Made by a program: the position numbers and the translations under genes. A stretch of 64,000 nt of DNA from Pseudomonas mucidolens (GTDB lineage Bacteria; Pseudomonadota; Gammaproteobacteria; Pseudomonadales; Pseudomonadaceae). Within the stretch, counting starts at the first letter, position 1; each line of letters opens with the position of its first letter. Below, in pieces: positions 1-8,964 of the stretch. The stretch covers positions 2,666,001 through 2,730,000 of the forward strand of contig NZ_LT629802.1 in the NCBI RefSeq assembly GCF_900106045.1, given 5' to 3'. The notes below the pieces were generated by a model. It saw only the letters and a list, made by a program, of their open reading frames with translations. It had not been told where the DNA came from and did no database searches.

Positions 1-336
1 GTAAAAATACTGAGGCAGGTAACGAACCTGGCCACGCATTTCGGCAAGCAGTTTGCCGTTGTCTGCCACTTCAGTAGCGGCCAGATGCTCTACGTTTTCC
101 GCGATAAGATCGCCCAGCCGACGCAGCAACTGCCCACGGACACTTGGCTTCATCTTCGACCATTCGGGAGAGTTAAAAGCTGCTTTCGCTGCAGCGACAG
201 CTCGCTCAGCATCGGCAGCACGGCCGCGAGGCAGGGTCGCCCAGGTTTCGCCCGTATAAGGGTTTTTAGTTTCGAAGGTTTCGCCCGCAGCGGCATCAAT
301 CCATTCACCACCAACGTACATTTTATAATTAGTCAT
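1..336 (-). CDS. Aldehyde dehydrogenase family protein, N-terminal part (cut by window edge)
   Basis: The first 112 residues are visible; the gene runs off the left edge. The reading (MTNYKMYVGGEW, then NPYTGETWATLPRG) is the usual start of an NAD(P)-dependent aldehyde dehydrogenase: the strand before the nucleotide-binding domain, followed by the helix carrying RAAFN-like residues. The catalytic Cys and Glu lie outside the window. The ATG at 336 lies 25 bp after the CoA-transferase stop, so the two genes are probably one leftward operon that oxidises an aldehyde and handles a CoA thioester. Substrate unknown. Confidence 0.85.
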   Translation of the reverse strand, partial: MTNYKMYVGGEWIDAAAGETFETKNPYTGETWATLPRGRAADAERAVAAAKAAFNSPEWSKMKPSVRGQLLRRLGDLIAENVEHLAATEVADNGKLLAEMRGQVRYLPQYFY

Positions 337-361
337 TTTGATTCCCGTAATCTTTGATTGG

Positions 362-1567
362 TCAGATAACTTTGCTGGCTTTAAGCGCTTGCAGGACTTC
401 TGGAGAAACGCCCAGGAGCCGGCTCAACACTTCCTCAGTACTCGACCCAAGCGAGGGGCCGGTGGAGACAAAAGCAGCGGGCGTTTCGGAAAGACGAGGC
501 ATTGCATTAGGCAGAACAAGTTCGCCGATACGCGGGTCTTGTACGCGAATCAAGTTCTCACGCTCTGCAAATTGAGGGTCTTCAAAGATATCCGCGATGG
601 AGTTCACAGGGCCTGCCGGAACCTGACCTTGTACACACACTTCAAGAAGTTCTTCCTGGGTGAAACCGGACACCCAAAGTGCGACGAGCGCGTTGATCTT
701 CGCTCGATCCTTCACACGATCAGGGCTGGTCGGGTATTCGATTGCGAGTTTTGGAGTGCCCATTGTCTGCGCGAGACGCTGAAACATTCGATCATTGCTG
801 CAAGCCAGCGCGATCCATTTCTCATCTTTCGTCTGATAGTGGCTATGTGGTACGACGTTAATGGTATCGGCACCCATGCGCTCACGAACGTATCCATACT
901 TGGCATACACCGGCGCGATCTCATCCAACAACCTGAAGACCGATTCATACAGTCCGATATCGACGTATTGACCAATACCGCCAGCTTCAACGGAGCGAAG
1001 GGCCAGCAGGACGCCGATGGCTCCCCACATGCCTGAGATGTAGTCAGCAAGCGAGGTAGAACCAGGTACGACTGGCGGGCCGTCTTTCTCGCCTGCGAGA
1101 AAGGCCAGGCCCCCGAATGCATGCGCAATGCGAGCGAATCCAGGTTCGCCTCGCTTCGGGCCAGTTTGACCGTAGGCGCTGACACGGAGCATGACCAGTT
1201 TGGGATTGATCTCTCGCAGGGACTCGAAGCTGAGACCCCACTTCTCCAGCGTTCCTGGACGGAAATTTTCCAGAACGACGTCCGACTTAGCCACAAGCTG
1301 TCTAAATAGGTCAGCACCTTGCTCGGAGCGCAGATCGAGCGTGACAGATTTTTTGTTCCTGGCTTCGCTGAGCCAGACCATGCTGTCGCCACATTCAGTA
1401 GGCGTACCGAATTTTCGCAGGGTATCCCCACCTTCCGGCTGCTCGATCTTAATGACCTCTGCACCAAAATCCGCAAGGATGGTTCCGCAAAACGGAGCCG
1501 CAACGAACGTAGCGATGTCCAGTACGCGGACACCGGCCATAGGCTGATTATTATTTGTCTGGCCCAA
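362..1567 (-). CDS. CaiB/BaiF-type (family III) CoA-transferase
   Basis: This 401-residue protein has the normal length of family III CoA-transferases, which move CoA between carboxylic acids through an aspartyl-CoA thioester. Supporting stretches are GVRVLDIATFVAAPFCGTIL near the N-terminus, GAEVIKIEQPEGGD, and VVLENFRPGTLEKWGLS. Asp175 in STSLADYISG sits where the catalytic aspartate is expected. The chosen start is a TTG at 1567 because GAGGAA precedes it at good spacing; an ATG at codon 10 is the alternative. It lies upstream of a leftward aldehyde dehydrogenase and probably shares its promoter. The acid substrate cannot be read from the sequence. Confidence 0.88.
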   Translation of the reverse strand: MGQTNNNQPMAGVRVLDIATFVAAPFCGTILADFGAEVIKIEQPEGGDTLRKFGTPTECGDSMVWLSEARNKKSVTLDLRSEQGADLFRQLVAKSDVVLENFRPGTLEKWGLSFESLREINPKLVMLRVSAYGQTGPKRGEPGFARIAHAFGGLAFLAGEKDGPPVVPGSTSLADYISGMWGAIGVLLALRSVEAGGIGQYVDIGLYESVFRLLDEIAPVYAKYGYVRERMGADTINVVPHSHYQTKDEKWIALACSNDRMFQRLAQTMGTPKLAIEYPTSPDRVKDRAKINALVALWVSGFTQEELLEVCVQGQVPAGPVNSIADIFEDPQFAERENLIRVQDPRIGELVLPNAMPRLSETPAAFVSTGPSLGSSTEEVLSRLLGVSPEVLQALKASKVI

Positions 1568-1658
1568 TTGAATTTCCTCAGCTAGCTGATCATTGACGGG
1601 TGCAGGGAGCTACGCCGCCGAGCTAAGAAAATCGTAAGAGATTGCCTCCGAAAGCACT

Positions 1659-1687
1659 AATTGAATAATCATTCTTATTATTCAATT
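1659..1687. promoter_or_regulatory. Perfect inverted repeat in the promoter region of the CoA-transferase operon
   Basis: Two 11-bp arms, AATTGAATAAT and ATTATTCAATT, are separated by 7 bp. The site is AT-rich and sits about 90-120 bp upstream of the CoA-transferase start, so it is a plausible operator for a dimeric regulator. No regulator gene is next to it. It could instead be a weak bidirectional terminator, but no T-run follows. Confidence 0.45.
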
Positions 1688-1751
1688 TTAGAGATCAATT
1701 GAGTTTAGAGGCATCGCAGGTGATGCTGAGGCACGAAAACATTGGGATTAA

Positions 1752-1856
1752 GAACCACCAACCGCCTACGATCACATTGACGCGAAGCATGGCAAGCTTA
1801 TGACTATTCTCGAAAATGAGCTTATAAAAGCTGGATTGGTAAAATTTCGACCCTAA
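1752..1856 (+). pseudogene. Possible C-terminal remnant of a lost rightward gene
   Basis: An open stretch of 34 codons reads EPPTAYDHIDAKHGKLM and ends VKFRP then TAA. The composition looks like real protein, with an amphipathic helix and a polar tail. It has no start codon of its own: an in-frame TAA precedes it. Its 3' end overlaps the tail of the tonB pseudogene. I do not recognise the family, and a chance open stretch is possible. Confidence 0.2.
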
Positions 1857-2489
1857 TCTGTTTCCGTCGTGCCTGCTTGATCTTGAAGTCGATGGGCACG
1901 CTGACCCACCCGTCTACGGCGATATCTCCCTGCTTGACCGGAACAAAACTCCAGCGCTTGACCGCCGCCAACGCAGCGTCGTCGAGTTGATCGCGGCCGC
2001 TGCTTTTCTGGAGCTGGACCTCACCGGGTTTGCCGCTGGCCAGGACATGCACCCGCAACAACACCGTGCCTTCCCAGCCGCGGCGCATTGCCAGCGACGA
2101 ATATTCCGGCGCTAGATTTTTCAAGTAACCGGCGCTAGCCGAAGGGGCGCCACCGGTTGCGGCGGAGCTGCAGGTGCCGGTGGCAGCTCCACCACCGGCG
2201 GCGCGGGCTGGGAAAACTCGATGGTCATCGGCGGAATCTCCGGCGGCACCACGGGCAATACCGGCGCGGGCGCCTGGTTGACCCAGACAATCACCGCGCC
2301 ATGCAGCACCAGGACGCCCCTCCCCAGCAAGAGCCCTTCGCGACGACTCGATACGCGTTTGGGCGTGGTGTGCAACCGTGACAACGCCAAAGATTCGCGG
2401 AACACCCGGCCAAGATCCAACAGCTCGCCACTCGGCAGCGGGTGCCGGAATACCTCCAGGCCACGGGTGGCGCTTTGAACATTGCCCAT
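1822..2489 (-). pseudogene. tonB: Frameshifted TonB energy-transducing protein
   Basis: TonB couples the inner-membrane proton gradient to outer-membrane receptors. Here two reading frames together make one TonB-like protein. The upstream frame starts at ATG 2489 behind AGGAG, has a short hydrophobic segment and then a Pro-rich spacer (PPEIPPMTIEFSQPAPP), and stops at 2121. The downstream frame encodes the C-terminal domain (GYLKNLAPEYSSLAMRRGWE, then VKRWSFVP), and its sense extends upstream as GGAPSASAGYL to about 2160. A single-base indel near 2145-2165, close to a run of four G, joins the two. The gene follows the binding-protein gene by 48 bp in a leftward operon. A sequencing error or recoding cannot be excluded. 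Confidence 0.72.
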
Positions 2490-2537
2490 TGATTGACTCC
2501 TGTAAATGTCCAAATTGAACACGCGCCAGATCCTGGG

Positions 2538-3578
2538 CTAACGCGCCGATTCCGATTGCGTCAGCGTCAACGGCGTTGGAGAAAACAGCTGCTGATCCGT
2601 CAGCGTCTTAACCTCGACTCGATGGGGGAAAATCTTCTTTGCCACGAACAAATCGTCGACTTGCTGCAGGGCCTGGATGTCTTGCGCCTCGACCGGGACC
2701 AGCGACTCGTCGCCCCAACTGCGCAAGGTCTGCGAGACTTCAAGGGGAATGTCGTTAACCTTGGCGAAGACCCGGGCGTACTCGTCGCGATTGTCCTGCG
2801 CCCATTCGAAAGCCTTGGCAAAACGTCCGAGCACATCACTCAACGCCTTGCGCTTGAGCGGGTCATTCAGGACTTCATCGGAGGCCGTGATAAACGTCAG
2901 CCCCGAATTGATGCCCTCACCGCTGAGTAATACCCGGGCGCCCTTCTGCTCGGCGAAAGCCTGGTACACACCAAACGTCGCCCAGGCTTCGATTTTTCCG
3001 GCGTTGAACGCTGGCAATGCATCGGTCGGCAGGACAAACCCCACGTTGACGTCTTTTTCATCAACCCCGGCGTTGGCCAGTGCACGAATCAGCAGGTACT
3101 GGGAAATGCTGCCGCGGGCCGACGAGACCACGACGTTGCGGCCTTTCAGATCGGCGACGCTACGGATCGTTGAATCCGGCGGAACCAGAATCGCGATCCC
3201 TCGCGCTTGACCGCGCCGCGCCGCGACAATCCGTAATGGCGTACCTCCCGTTGCCGCCGCGAGCACCGGCGTATCACCCGCCGGCGCCAGGTCGACAGCG
3301 CCGGCCCGCAGGGCTTCGAACAACGGCGCGGCGCCCTGGAAGTTCGCCCACTGCACCTTGTACTCAATACCCTCCAATGCGTTCGACGCTTCCACCACCG
3401 TGCGCAAACCCTTGGCTTGATCACCCAGCACCAACGTCACGCTGGACAAGTCGGGGGCCTCGACGGAAGTCGATTTCGTATCGCTGCTTTCTCCGCAACC
3501 AGCCAGCAACAACGCGGCACCGGCCAACAGCACGGCCGTGGTTTTCCAGGTACGCCTGGGCATGGCGAACGCTCTCAT
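2538..3578 (-). CDS. Lipoprotein substrate-binding protein, sulfonate/aliphatic organosulfur ABC transporter (SsuA-like)
   Basis: A solute-binding protein of the SsuA/TauA fold. The N-terminus carries a lipoprotein signal with lipobox LLAGC, so it is predicted to be anchored in the periplasm. Family stretches include ALRAGAVDLAPAGDTPVL, ADLKGRNVVVSSARGS and ALPAFNAGKIEAWATFG. The start is uncertain: ATG 3578 is used here, while ATG 3593 would overlap the ATPase gene by 8 bp and ATG 3563 would still leave a full signal peptide. The leftward order permease, ATPase, binding protein, tonB indicates one import operon for an organosulfur compound. The ligand is unknown. Confidence 0.88.
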   Translation of the reverse strand: MRAFAMPRRTWKTTAVLLAGAALLLAGCGESSDTKSTSVEAPDLSSVTLVLGDQAKGLRTVVEASNALEGIEYKVQWANFQGAAPLFEALRAGAVDLAPAGDTPVLAAATGGTPLRIVAARRGQARGIAILVPPDSTIRSVADLKGRNVVVSSARGSISQYLLIRALANAGVDEKDVNVGFVLPTDALPAFNAGKIEAWATFGVYQAFAEQKGARVLLSGEGINSGLTFITASDEVLNDPLKRKALSDVLGRFAKAFEWAQDNRDEYARVFAKVNDIPLEVSQTLRSWGDESLVPVEAQDIQALQQVDDLFVAKKIFPHRVEVKTLTDQQLFSPTPLTLTQSESAR

Positions 3579-3585
3579 CGACAGA

Positions 3586-4398
3586 TCATCCATGGGCAAA
3601 ACGCCGGACACTGCTGGCCGTAGCCTGACGTGCGGTGCCATTTGCCTGGGCCGCAGGTTCCAGCGTTTCAACACCCAACAGTTTCAGCAAGCACGCACGG
3701 ATTTGCTGGAAACCCTCCTGGCCGGTGTCCCGCGCCCTGGGCAGATCAATCGTCAATTGTTCAGCGATCTTACCGTTGGCCAGCACGATGACCCGATCGG
3801 CCAGCAGGATCGCTTCGTCCACATCGTGGGTCACCAGCAACACAGCGGGGGTGTGTTTGCGCCATAAGTCGATGATCAGCCGATGCATGCGGATCCGGGT
3901 CAGCGCATCAAGCGCGGCGAACGGCTCGTCAAGCAACAACAACTTTGGCTCGCGCACCAGGCCGCGGGCCAGCGCTACCCGCTGGGCTTCGCCGCCAGAC
4001 AGCGTCGCCGGGTAGGCTTCCAGCCGATGGGCCAGGCCCACCTCGGTCAGGGCTTCCACCGCGCGGGTCTTGGCGTTGGGCACGCGCAGGCCAAGAATCA
4101 CGTTCTTCCAGGCCCGTTTCCAGGGCATCAGCCGGGGTTCCTGGAACACCGCCGCCCGCGCCTTGGGCACTCGCAGCTGACCGCTGTCGATACTGTCGAG
4201 CCCGGCCAGGCTGCGCAGCAAGGTGGTCTTGCCCGAACCACTGGCGCCGAGCAGCGCGACGAACTCCCCCGGGGCGATGTCCAGGTCCAGGCCATCGATG
4301 ACCCGTTGTTGGCCAAATTGACGCACCACATTGCGCAGTTGCACAGGCGCTACGGCATCCGTGAGTTTGGACGCCTCCACAAGATCAATGCTCGACAT
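3586..4398 (-). CDS. ABC transporter ATPase, sulfonate type (SsuB-like)
   Basis: A 270-residue nucleotide-binding subunit. Walker A is GASGSGKTT, the signature is LSGGEAQRVALARG, Walker B is LLLLDEPFAALD, and the switch histidine is in VLLVTHDVDEA. The length and the N-terminal RNVVRQFGQQRVIDGLDL stretch fit the SsuB/TauB group. The start is 2 bp from the end of the permease gene, and its stop abuts or overlaps the binding-protein start, so translation is probably coupled. It is the only ATPase visible for the four SsuA-type binding proteins in the first 17 kb. Confidence 0.92.
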   Translation of the reverse strand: MSSIDLVEASKLTDAVAPVQLRNVVRQFGQQRVIDGLDLDIAPGEFVALLGASGSGKTTLLRSLAGLDSIDSGQLRVPKARAAVFQEPRLMPWKRAWKNVILGLRVPNAKTRAVEALTEVGLAHRLEAYPATLSGGEAQRVALARGLVREPKLLLLDEPFAALDALTRIRMHRLIIDLWRKHTPAVLLVTHDVDEAILLADRVIVLANGKIAEQLTIDLPRARDTGQEGFQQIRACLLKLLGVETLEPAAQANGTARQATASSVRRFAHG

Positions 4399-4399
4399 A

Positions 4400-5284
4400 T
4401 CAGTTCCTCACAAAAGTTGGGCGCCAGGCCAGGGCAAATCGCTCCAGCGTGCGGATCAATCCGTCGATCAATAGGCCGAGGACGCTGTAGATCAGCAGGC
4501 AAATCACGATCACGTCGGTGCGCATGAAATCTCGCGCATCACTGGCCAGGTAGCCGATGCCGGCGGTGGTGTTGATTTGCTCGACGAAAACCAGGGCCAG
4601 CCAGGAAATGCCCAGGGAGTAGCGCAGCCCGACGAAAAACGAGGGCAAGGAACCCGGCAGGATCACGTGCCAGATCAGCTCTCGACGGCTCAGGCCCAAG
4701 GTGTTGGCGGCCTCGATCAGCTTGGGGTCGATATTGCGAATACCAGCAAACAGATTCAGGTACACCGGGAAGGTAGTGCCAATGACGATCAGGGCGATCT
4801 TGGTGAACTCGCCGATACCGAACCAGAGAATGAACAGCGGCACGAGGGCCAGCGAAGGGATAGTGCGCAGCATCTGCATCGGCGAATCGAGGACCACCTC
4901 ACCGCGTTTCGACAGGCCGCTGATCAGCGCCGCGATCACACCGATCGTTACGCCGATGCTCAGCCCCACGAGCGCTCGTTGCAGCGAGACCCACAGATGC
5001 CTGCCAAGCTCACCTGAGACGATCATGGCCCATAGCGTTCCGCCGATCTGCGACGGCGCGGCAATGACCCGCGGCGGGATCAGGCCCCAGCGCGACGCCA
5101 GCTCCCACAACAGCAGGAGCACAATCGGACTGATCAAGCGCAACAACGCCTCCGGCGTGCGCCAATGACGCAACCCGTCGGGGGCCAGTCTCCACGCACC
5201 TTGCCGCGTTGCGTTGAGGCGCGCGGTCTTCTCGACGAAAAAAGAGCTGCTGGTGCCCTGTGTCTCGAAAATCTTGTCGCTCAT
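4400..5284 (-). CDS. ABC transporter permease, sulfonate type (SsuC-like)
   Basis: An inner-membrane permease of the SsuC/TauC group with about six hydrophobic segments. The EAA loop is visible as IEAANTLGLSRRELIWHVIL, followed by LPSFFVGLRYSLGISWLALV. ATG 5284 is chosen because AGGAAGG lies just upstream; the open frame continues 20 codons further up without a better site. First gene of the leftward operon, divergent from the LLM monooxygenase gene across a 385-bp AT-rich gap. Confidence 0.9.
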   Translation of the reverse strand: MSDKIFETQGTSSSFFVEKTARLNATRQGAWRLAPDGLRHWRTPEALLRLISPIVLLLLWELASRWGLIPPRVIAAPSQIGGTLWAMIVSGELGRHLWVSLQRALVGLSIGVTIGVIAALISGLSKRGEVVLDSPMQMLRTIPSLALVPLFILWFGIGEFTKIALIVIGTTFPVYLNLFAGIRNIDPKLIEAANTLGLSRRELIWHVILPGSLPSFFVGLRYSLGISWLALVFVEQINTTAGIGYLASDARDFMRTDVIVICLLIYSVLGLLIDGLIRTLERFALAWRPTFVRN

Positions 5285-5669
5285 CAGGTTTCCTTCCTCA
5301 TATAGAACATGGCCAGAGGCGTCATGCATCAGCTTCGGTTTCATGCTATTCGCATAAAAAAACCCAGTGAAATTCTTTTTGGGAATAACCTAATATGATT
5401 AAAAATCAGATATCTCAAACACCAAATGAATTATTTGCATAATAATTCGCTACGGGCAGCGTCAATTGCGGACTCACGAGCCACCCACCACAAAATGCAA
5501 ATACCTGATAGTACGTCTAAATACTGATTAAAATATTTGATAATTAACATAGAACAAATCGGCATTTCACAGGCCTGCCCGCTACGCCTACTTTGCTCGT
5601 CACGGACCGACCCCTCGCCCGGTGGAGGCTCAATCACGCCAGTTCAATGAAAATGAAAAGGAATCCACC
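5285..5669. promoter_or_regulatory. AT-rich divergent promoter region between the ABC operon and the LLM monooxygenase
   Basis: No gene is seen in these 385 bp. The section 5345-5460 and the stretch around 5530 are markedly AT-rich against GC-rich neighbours, as expected for divergent promoters. I could not identify a convincing sigma54 site or a named operator. A candidate RBS (AAAAGGA) precedes the rightward ATG at 5670. Confidence 0.4.
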
Positions 5670-6758
5670 ATGAGTGTCGAATTTATCGGTTTCATCGGCG
5701 GCCACCACGCCTCGGAGATCCATCCGCGCAGCGGCCCAGTCCTGCAGCCCGAGTACGTGGAGAAAGTGGCCCGGGCCCACGAGGAGGCCGGTTTCGACCG
5801 AGCGTTGGTCGCGTTTCATTCCAATAGCCCGGACAGCACACTGATCGCTTCCCACGCCGCCAGCGTGACGAAAAACCTGAAGTTCCTCATCGCCCATCGA
5901 CCGGGGTTCGTTGCGCCGACCCTGGCCGCTCGCCAGTTCAATACGCTGGACGTATTCAATGGCGGACGCACCGCCGTCCACATCATCACCGGCGGCGATG
6001 ATCGCGAGCTGCGTGCCGACGGTAGCTACATCGGCAAGGACGAGCGTTATGCCCGCACGGATGAGTACCTCGACGTGCTTCGCCAGGAATGGACCCGCGA
6101 AAAGCCTTTCGACTATCAAGGCAAGTATTACCAATTTGAAGGCGCGCACTCGGACGTGAAATCGCCGCAGCAACCGCATATCCCGCTGTACTTCGGCGGG
6201 TCGTCGGCGGCCGCCATCGCAGTGGCGGGCAAGCATGCGGACGTCTATGCATTGTGGGGGGAAACCTACGAGCAAGTGCGCGAGGTGGTGAACCAGGTGC
6301 GTGCCGAAGCCGCCAGGCATGGTCGCAGCATCCGCTTCAGCCTGTCGTTGCGACCGATTCTGGCAGACACCGAGGAGCAAGCCTGGGAACGCGCCGAGCG
6401 CATTCTGCAACAGGCAAGCGCACTGGCCAAACAGAATGGATTCGTGCGCCGAGAACCACCGAACGAAGGCTCGCGACGCCTGCTGGCAGCGGCAGCCCAG
6501 GGCTCGCGCCTGGACAAGCGACTGTGGACCGGCATTGCCGGCCTGCTGGGCGCACAGGGTAACTCGACCTCTCTGGTGGGCACCCCAGAACAAGTGGCAG
6601 AAGCGCTGCTCGACTACTACGACCTAGGCATCACCACCTTCCTGATCCGCGGCTTCGATCCACTCGAAGACGCCATCGATTACGGCAAGCGCCTGATCCC
6701 TCTGACCCGCCAATTGATTGCCGAGCGCGAGCGCCAGACTGCGGAAAAGGTGGCCTGA
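5670..6758 (+). CDS. FMNH2-dependent LLM-class monooxygenase (alkanesulfonate monooxygenase SsuD-like)
   Basis: A 362-residue bacterial-luciferase-like protein. SsuD-type enzymes use FMNH2 and O2 to cleave C-S bonds and release sulfite. Family stretches are FIGFIGGHHASEI, FLIAHRPGFVAPTLAARQ, FNGGRTAVHIITGG, ARTDEYLDVLRQEW, PLYFGGSSAAAI and SLVGTPEQVAEALLDYYDLG. ATG 5670 is chosen over upstream in-frame codons because AAAAGGA is well placed. It is divergent from the SsuBC-type operon, and no flavin reductase gene is seen in the window. The substrate is probably a sulfonate but is not determined. Confidence 0.86.
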   Translation: MSVEFIGFIGGHHASEIHPRSGPVLQPEYVEKVARAHEEAGFDRALVAFHSNSPDSTLIASHAASVTKNLKFLIAHRPGFVAPTLAARQFNTLDVFNGGRTAVHIITGGDDRELRADGSYIGKDERYARTDEYLDVLRQEWTREKPFDYQGKYYQFEGAHSDVKSPQQPHIPLYFGGSSAAAIAVAGKHADVYALWGETYEQVREVVNQVRAEAARHGRSIRFSLSLRPILADTEEQAWERAERILQQASALAKQNGFVRREPPNEGSRRLLAAAAQGSRLDKRLWTGIAGLLGAQGNSTSLVGTPEQVAEALLDYYDLGITTFLIRGFDPLEDAIDYGKRLIPLTRQLIAERERQTAEKVA

Positions 6759-6771
6759 AAGCGCCATGCAG

Positions 6772-6807
6772 ACATTGTGGGAGCAAGCAAGCTTGCTCCC
6801 ACAATGT
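6772..6807. repeat. REP-like perfect hairpin between convergent genes
   Basis: Two 17-nt arms (ACATTGTGGGAGCAAGC and its complement) are separated by AA. The GTGGGAGCAAGCTTGCTCCCAC core is a common Pseudomonas intergenic repeat type. It sits between the convergent LLM gene and class II aldolase gene and may act as a bidirectional terminator. Confidence 0.75.
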
Positions 6808-6895
6808 TTCCGGCTACCGCCAGTTCTACATTCACCACCAAGCTCCCACAAAAGAAATGTGCCGGTTCTTATTTCCGGCACACTCGCCCACAGGT

Positions 6896-7690
6896 TCAGT
6901 TCTTGTAGTCGAGGTCAGTCCTTTCCAATTGCCGGATCAGCGCATTCCAATGCCGCGCAACCCCCGGTCCATCGCCTCTCTTGAGTCCCTCGGCCTGGGT
7001 TTCGACCTTGGCTACGACGTCGGCCGGTGGGAAGACCAGTTCGGCGTTGCCAGCGGCCTGCGCAGCGATCTGGATGTTGCAAGCGCGTTCCAGGCCTTGC
7101 AGTTGCTGGAACGCATGTTCGACGCTGATGCCCGCGGTCAGTAACCCATGGTTGCGCAGGATCAGCACGCTCTTGTCCCCCAGGTCCGCCACCAGTCGTT
7201 CGCGCTCGTCGAGGTCCAGCGCAATGCCTTCATATCCGTGGTAGGCCACCCGCCCGGAAAAGGCGATGGAATGCTGGGAGATCGGCAGTAAACCGTCCTG
7301 CTGGGCGGACACCGCAATGCCATCGCGGGTATGGGTGTGCAGAACGGCTTGCAGATCAGGCCGCGCACCATGGATCGCGCTATGGATCACATAGCCTGCG
7401 TGGTTGATGCCAAGTCCTGTCGGGTCGTCGACGAGGGTGCCGTCGACGTCGACCTTGACCAGGTTGGAAGCGGTAATTTCATCGAACAACAACCCGAACG
7501 CGTTGATCAGGAAATGCTCTTCGGGCCCGGGCACCCGCGCGGAAAAATGCGTGTAGATGTGGTCGGTCCATTTGAACAAGGCCGCCAAGCGGTAGGCTGC
7601 GGCCAGCTTCACGCGCACGTCCCACTCCTCGGGAGTGACGCGTTGACGGACATTTTTCGAGACACTGGATAGCGGGCTGACGCTGCTCAT
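6896..7690 (-). CDS. Class II aldolase/adducin family protein
   Basis: A 264-residue protein of the fuculose-phosphate-aldolase fold. Metal-ligand motifs are visible as HTHTRDG and RNHGLLTAG, with TDHIYTHFSARVPG near the N-terminus and a glycine-rich INAFGLLFDEITASNLVKVD stretch. AGGAAG lies upstream of ATG 7690. Many proteins of this fold near sulfur-scavenging genes act on unknown small hydroxy or keto compounds; no substrate can be assigned. It is convergent with the LLM monooxygenase. Confidence 0.85.
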   Translation of the reverse strand: MSSVSPLSSVSKNVRQRVTPEEWDVRVKLAAAYRLAALFKWTDHIYTHFSARVPGPEEHFLINAFGLLFDEITASNLVKVDVDGTLVDDPTGLGINHAGYVIHSAIHGARPDLQAVLHTHTRDGIAVSAQQDGLLPISQHSIAFSGRVAYHGYEGIALDLDERERLVADLGDKSVLILRNHGLLTAGISVEHAFQQLQGLERACNIQIAAQAAGNAELVFPPADVVAKVETQAEGLKRGDGPGVARHWNALIRQLERTDLDYKN

Positions 7691-7817
7691 GGCAAGACTT
7701 CCTGGATGGCCTTAAGGATCTCCAGCAAGCCTAGGGGAAGGCAAAAAATAATAAAAAGCACATTTTAATCTAAGCTAATTATTATTATTTTTTATTATAA
7801 ATCGCCGGCCGTGTTCC

Positions 7818-8723
7818 TTATGCAGCACTCTTGATCTTCTGCAACGATCCGGCCACCAACTTGCCGAAGGCATCCACCGGCCCTTGCAGGTTGCCGAGGA
7901 AGTGCGGATAGATCAGCCACAGGTCCATCACGGGCTTGAAGTCCTTGAGGGGCATGGCCGCCAGCAGATCGCGGTGGGCGCTGCGCTCCAGTAACGGACG
8001 CGGCACCAGGCCAAGGCCCAGGCCATCGGCGACCAGGCCCAGCTGCAGTTCAGTGCCGAAGGTCTCCAGGTTGACCCGCAGGGCCAAGCCCTGATCCGAC
8101 AAGGTCCGCTGCAGCCCGGCGCGAAAACCGCAGCCGTCGGGATTGAGCACCCAGCCATTCTGGTAGACATCAGCCAACTTGCAGGGGCGCTTGGGCAGTT
8201 GCGCCTTGGCACAGACCACGACCAACTCCATCTTGCCGATCGACTCGCCAACAATGTTGTCGGGAAAAATCTTGCCAGCGGGAAACAACGCAGCCGCCGC
8301 ATCCAACTCGCCGCGCTCGATCTTGCCGACCAGTTGACTGCCCCAGCCCGTGGCCACCTGGGCGCGCAGTTCGGGATACTCGCCGCGCAAATGCTTGAGG
8401 GCATCGAGCAGTACCACATCACCGATCGTTTGCGGAACGCCCAGGCGCAACAACCCGGTAGGCGGCGCGTCGGTGGCGACCAGTTCGCGCAACGCATCCA
8501 TCTCCCGCAGGATCAAACGACATTGCTCGTAGACCCGCGTACCGATCAAGGTCGGCTTGAGCGGCTTGGTATTACGGTCGAACAACTCCACCCCCAAGGC
8601 CTGCTCGAAGTTCTGCACGCGCCGTGTGATCGCCGGCTGCGTCAGTTGCAACGTCTCGGCGGCATGGCTGATGGACTGGCAACGAATCACTTCGACAAAG
8701 GCGTCAATATCGTCAATTTTCAT
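7818..8723 (-). CDS. LysR-family transcriptional regulator
   Basis: A 301-residue protein with an N-terminal winged HTH (DIDAFVEVIRCQSISHAAE, then TQPAITRRVQNFEQALGVELF) and a periplasmic-binding-fold effector domain beginning near residue 90 (LRLGVPQTIGDVVLL). ATG 8723 starts exactly at the normal LysR N-terminus; the longer open frame to 8876 has no support. It is divergent from the cysteine-dioxygenase-like operon across about 240 bp, so it may control that operon. The effector is unknown. Confidence 0.88.
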   Translation of the reverse strand: MKIDDIDAFVEVIRCQSISHAAETLQLTQPAITRRVQNFEQALGVELFDRNTKPLKPTLIGTRVYEQCRLILREMDALRELVATDAPPTGLLRLGVPQTIGDVVLLDALKHLRGEYPELRAQVATGWGSQLVGKIERGELDAAAALFPAGKIFPDNIVGESIGKMELVVVCAKAQLPKRPCKLADVYQNGWVLNPDGCGFRAGLQRTLSDQGLALRVNLETFGTELQLGLVADGLGLGLVPRPLLERSAHRDLLAAMPLKDFKPVMDLWLIYPHFLGNLQGPVDAFGKLVAGSLQKIKSAA

Positions 8724-8964
8724 TTGGCCCGCACATAGAAAACAGTCAATAAAATGTTTTAAAAGCATAAAGCGCTGCGAAAAAGCATAGTGCCATTGCG
8801 CAAATCTGGATAGCCCGACCCACCCTTCGATAACATCTAACATTAGTAAAATGGGTTCTAAATTCTTTTCAGCCATATCCTAATCATAAAAAAATAGCAT
8901 ATTAAGAAAAATCATTATGCTTAAATCCTGATATCGACTTTTCAACACGACGATGGAATCCGCC

